NCBI GenBank assembly: GCA_963762545.1
Contig: CAVXLC010000001.1
Location: 558,001 to 622,000 of the forward strand
Source: JABFSM01 sp963762545
GTDB taxonomy: Bacteria > Gemmatimonadota > Gemmatimonadetes > Gemmatimonadales > GWC2-71-9
Direction: 5' to 3'
DNA length: 64,000 nucleotides
In this document: positions 63,913 to 64,000 of the stretch, one piece after another
Numbering within the stretch: the first letter of the stretch is position 1
How the letters are laid out: every line of letters begins with the position of its first letter
Program-made: the position numbers and the translations under genes
The notes under the pieces: model-generated
The model's database searches: none
What the model was told of the DNA's origin: nothing
Seen by the model: only the letters and a program-made list of their open reading frames with translations

Positions 63913-64000
63913 GCCGCACGGTCACGCTCCCGGTCTCCGGCATGACCTGCGCGGCCTGCCAGTCGCGGGTGCAGCGGGCCCTCGAACGGACCCCCGGCGT
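63909..64000 (+). CDS. Copper-type P1B ATPase, N-terminal fragment (continues beyond window)
   Basis: The first ~30 residues are the start of a heavy-metal-associated domain: V-S-G-M-T-C-A-A-C-Q-S-R-V, with the C-x-x-C copper site at residues 14 and 17. Only the beginning is in the window, so the transmembrane C-P-C motif cannot be checked. Translational overlap with the cupredoxin gene supports a CopA-like exporter. Confidence 0.8.
   Translation, partial: MSRTVTLPVSGMTCAACQSRVQRALERTPG

Overview
The window is GC-rich and bacterial. Several traits fit Gemmatimonadota, which I infer from style rather than from a marker gene: many exported proteins have signal peptides ending in A-x-A followed by Gln, there is an Oar-like TonB-dependent receptor ending in Y-T-F, neighbouring genes are chained through ATGA or GTGA start/stop overlaps, and several small exported or TPR proteins match no family I can name. 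The cell envelope is diderm (LptF/LptG, a TolC-type protein, a TonB receptor, beta-barrels) and there is a type IV pilus. I see no rRNA, tRNA, CRISPR array, insertion sequence or prophage.

Layout. 1-774: the 3' end of queG and a VOC protein. 790-10500 is read leftwards: metH, a homocysteine methyltransferase/MTHFR fusion, an acyl-CoA dehydrogenase, a PBP4-type peptidase with a small membrane protein, then csp and rpsU. 10622-15630 holds small leftward genes (DUF167, YggT, GNAT, Yip1, lipoprotein) and a rightward three-gene unit of unknown exported proteins rich in possible metal ligands. 15735-22522 carries prolyl oligopeptidase, an orphan tungstate/molybdate-type binding protein, P5C dehydrogenase and a secreted amidohydrolase. 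22519-27244 is a drug-efflux operon (TetR, TolC, HlyD, MFS) with a perfect operator palindrome and a one-base frameshift in the MFS gene. 27356-32612 has TPR, M16 peptidase, CDP-alcohol phosphatidyltransferase and OsmC genes. 33128-36466 is a chained DsbA-VKOR-Kup unit, followed by acs on the other strand.

38692-41358 is the most interesting stretch. A GEMM-I-type cyclic-dinucleotide riboswitch, with A where classical c-di-GMP aptamers have G20, precedes a STAS protein and a heme-export/cytochrome c maturation operon (ccmA, ccmB, ccmC and a 39-residue CcmD-like gene). 41365-46277 is a tightly overlapped leftward operon of a DUF92 (VTE6-like) protein, a geranylgeranyl-reductase-like flavoprotein, a flavin reductase, a methyltransferase, an SRPBCC protein and a KAS II, which looks like a small lipid, isoprenoid or polyketide pathway. 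46322-49072 has a V4R-like protein, an M24 peptidase and heme O synthase. 49201-53957 has an amino-acid permease and the TonB receptor. 54077-56658 is lptG/lptF. 56740-62498 has an M28 peptidase, a ComEA-like protein and pilB-pilT-pilC. 62782-64000 ends with a barrel-like protein, then a copper unit (cupredoxin and the start of a copA-like ATPase) behind a strong promoter containing a CsoR-like G-tract site.

Together the genes suggest a respiring soil or sediment bacterium that ties cytochrome c maturation, and perhaps type IV pili through the MshEN domain of PilB, to cyclic-dinucleotide signalling. All functions were assigned by eye from family motifs.
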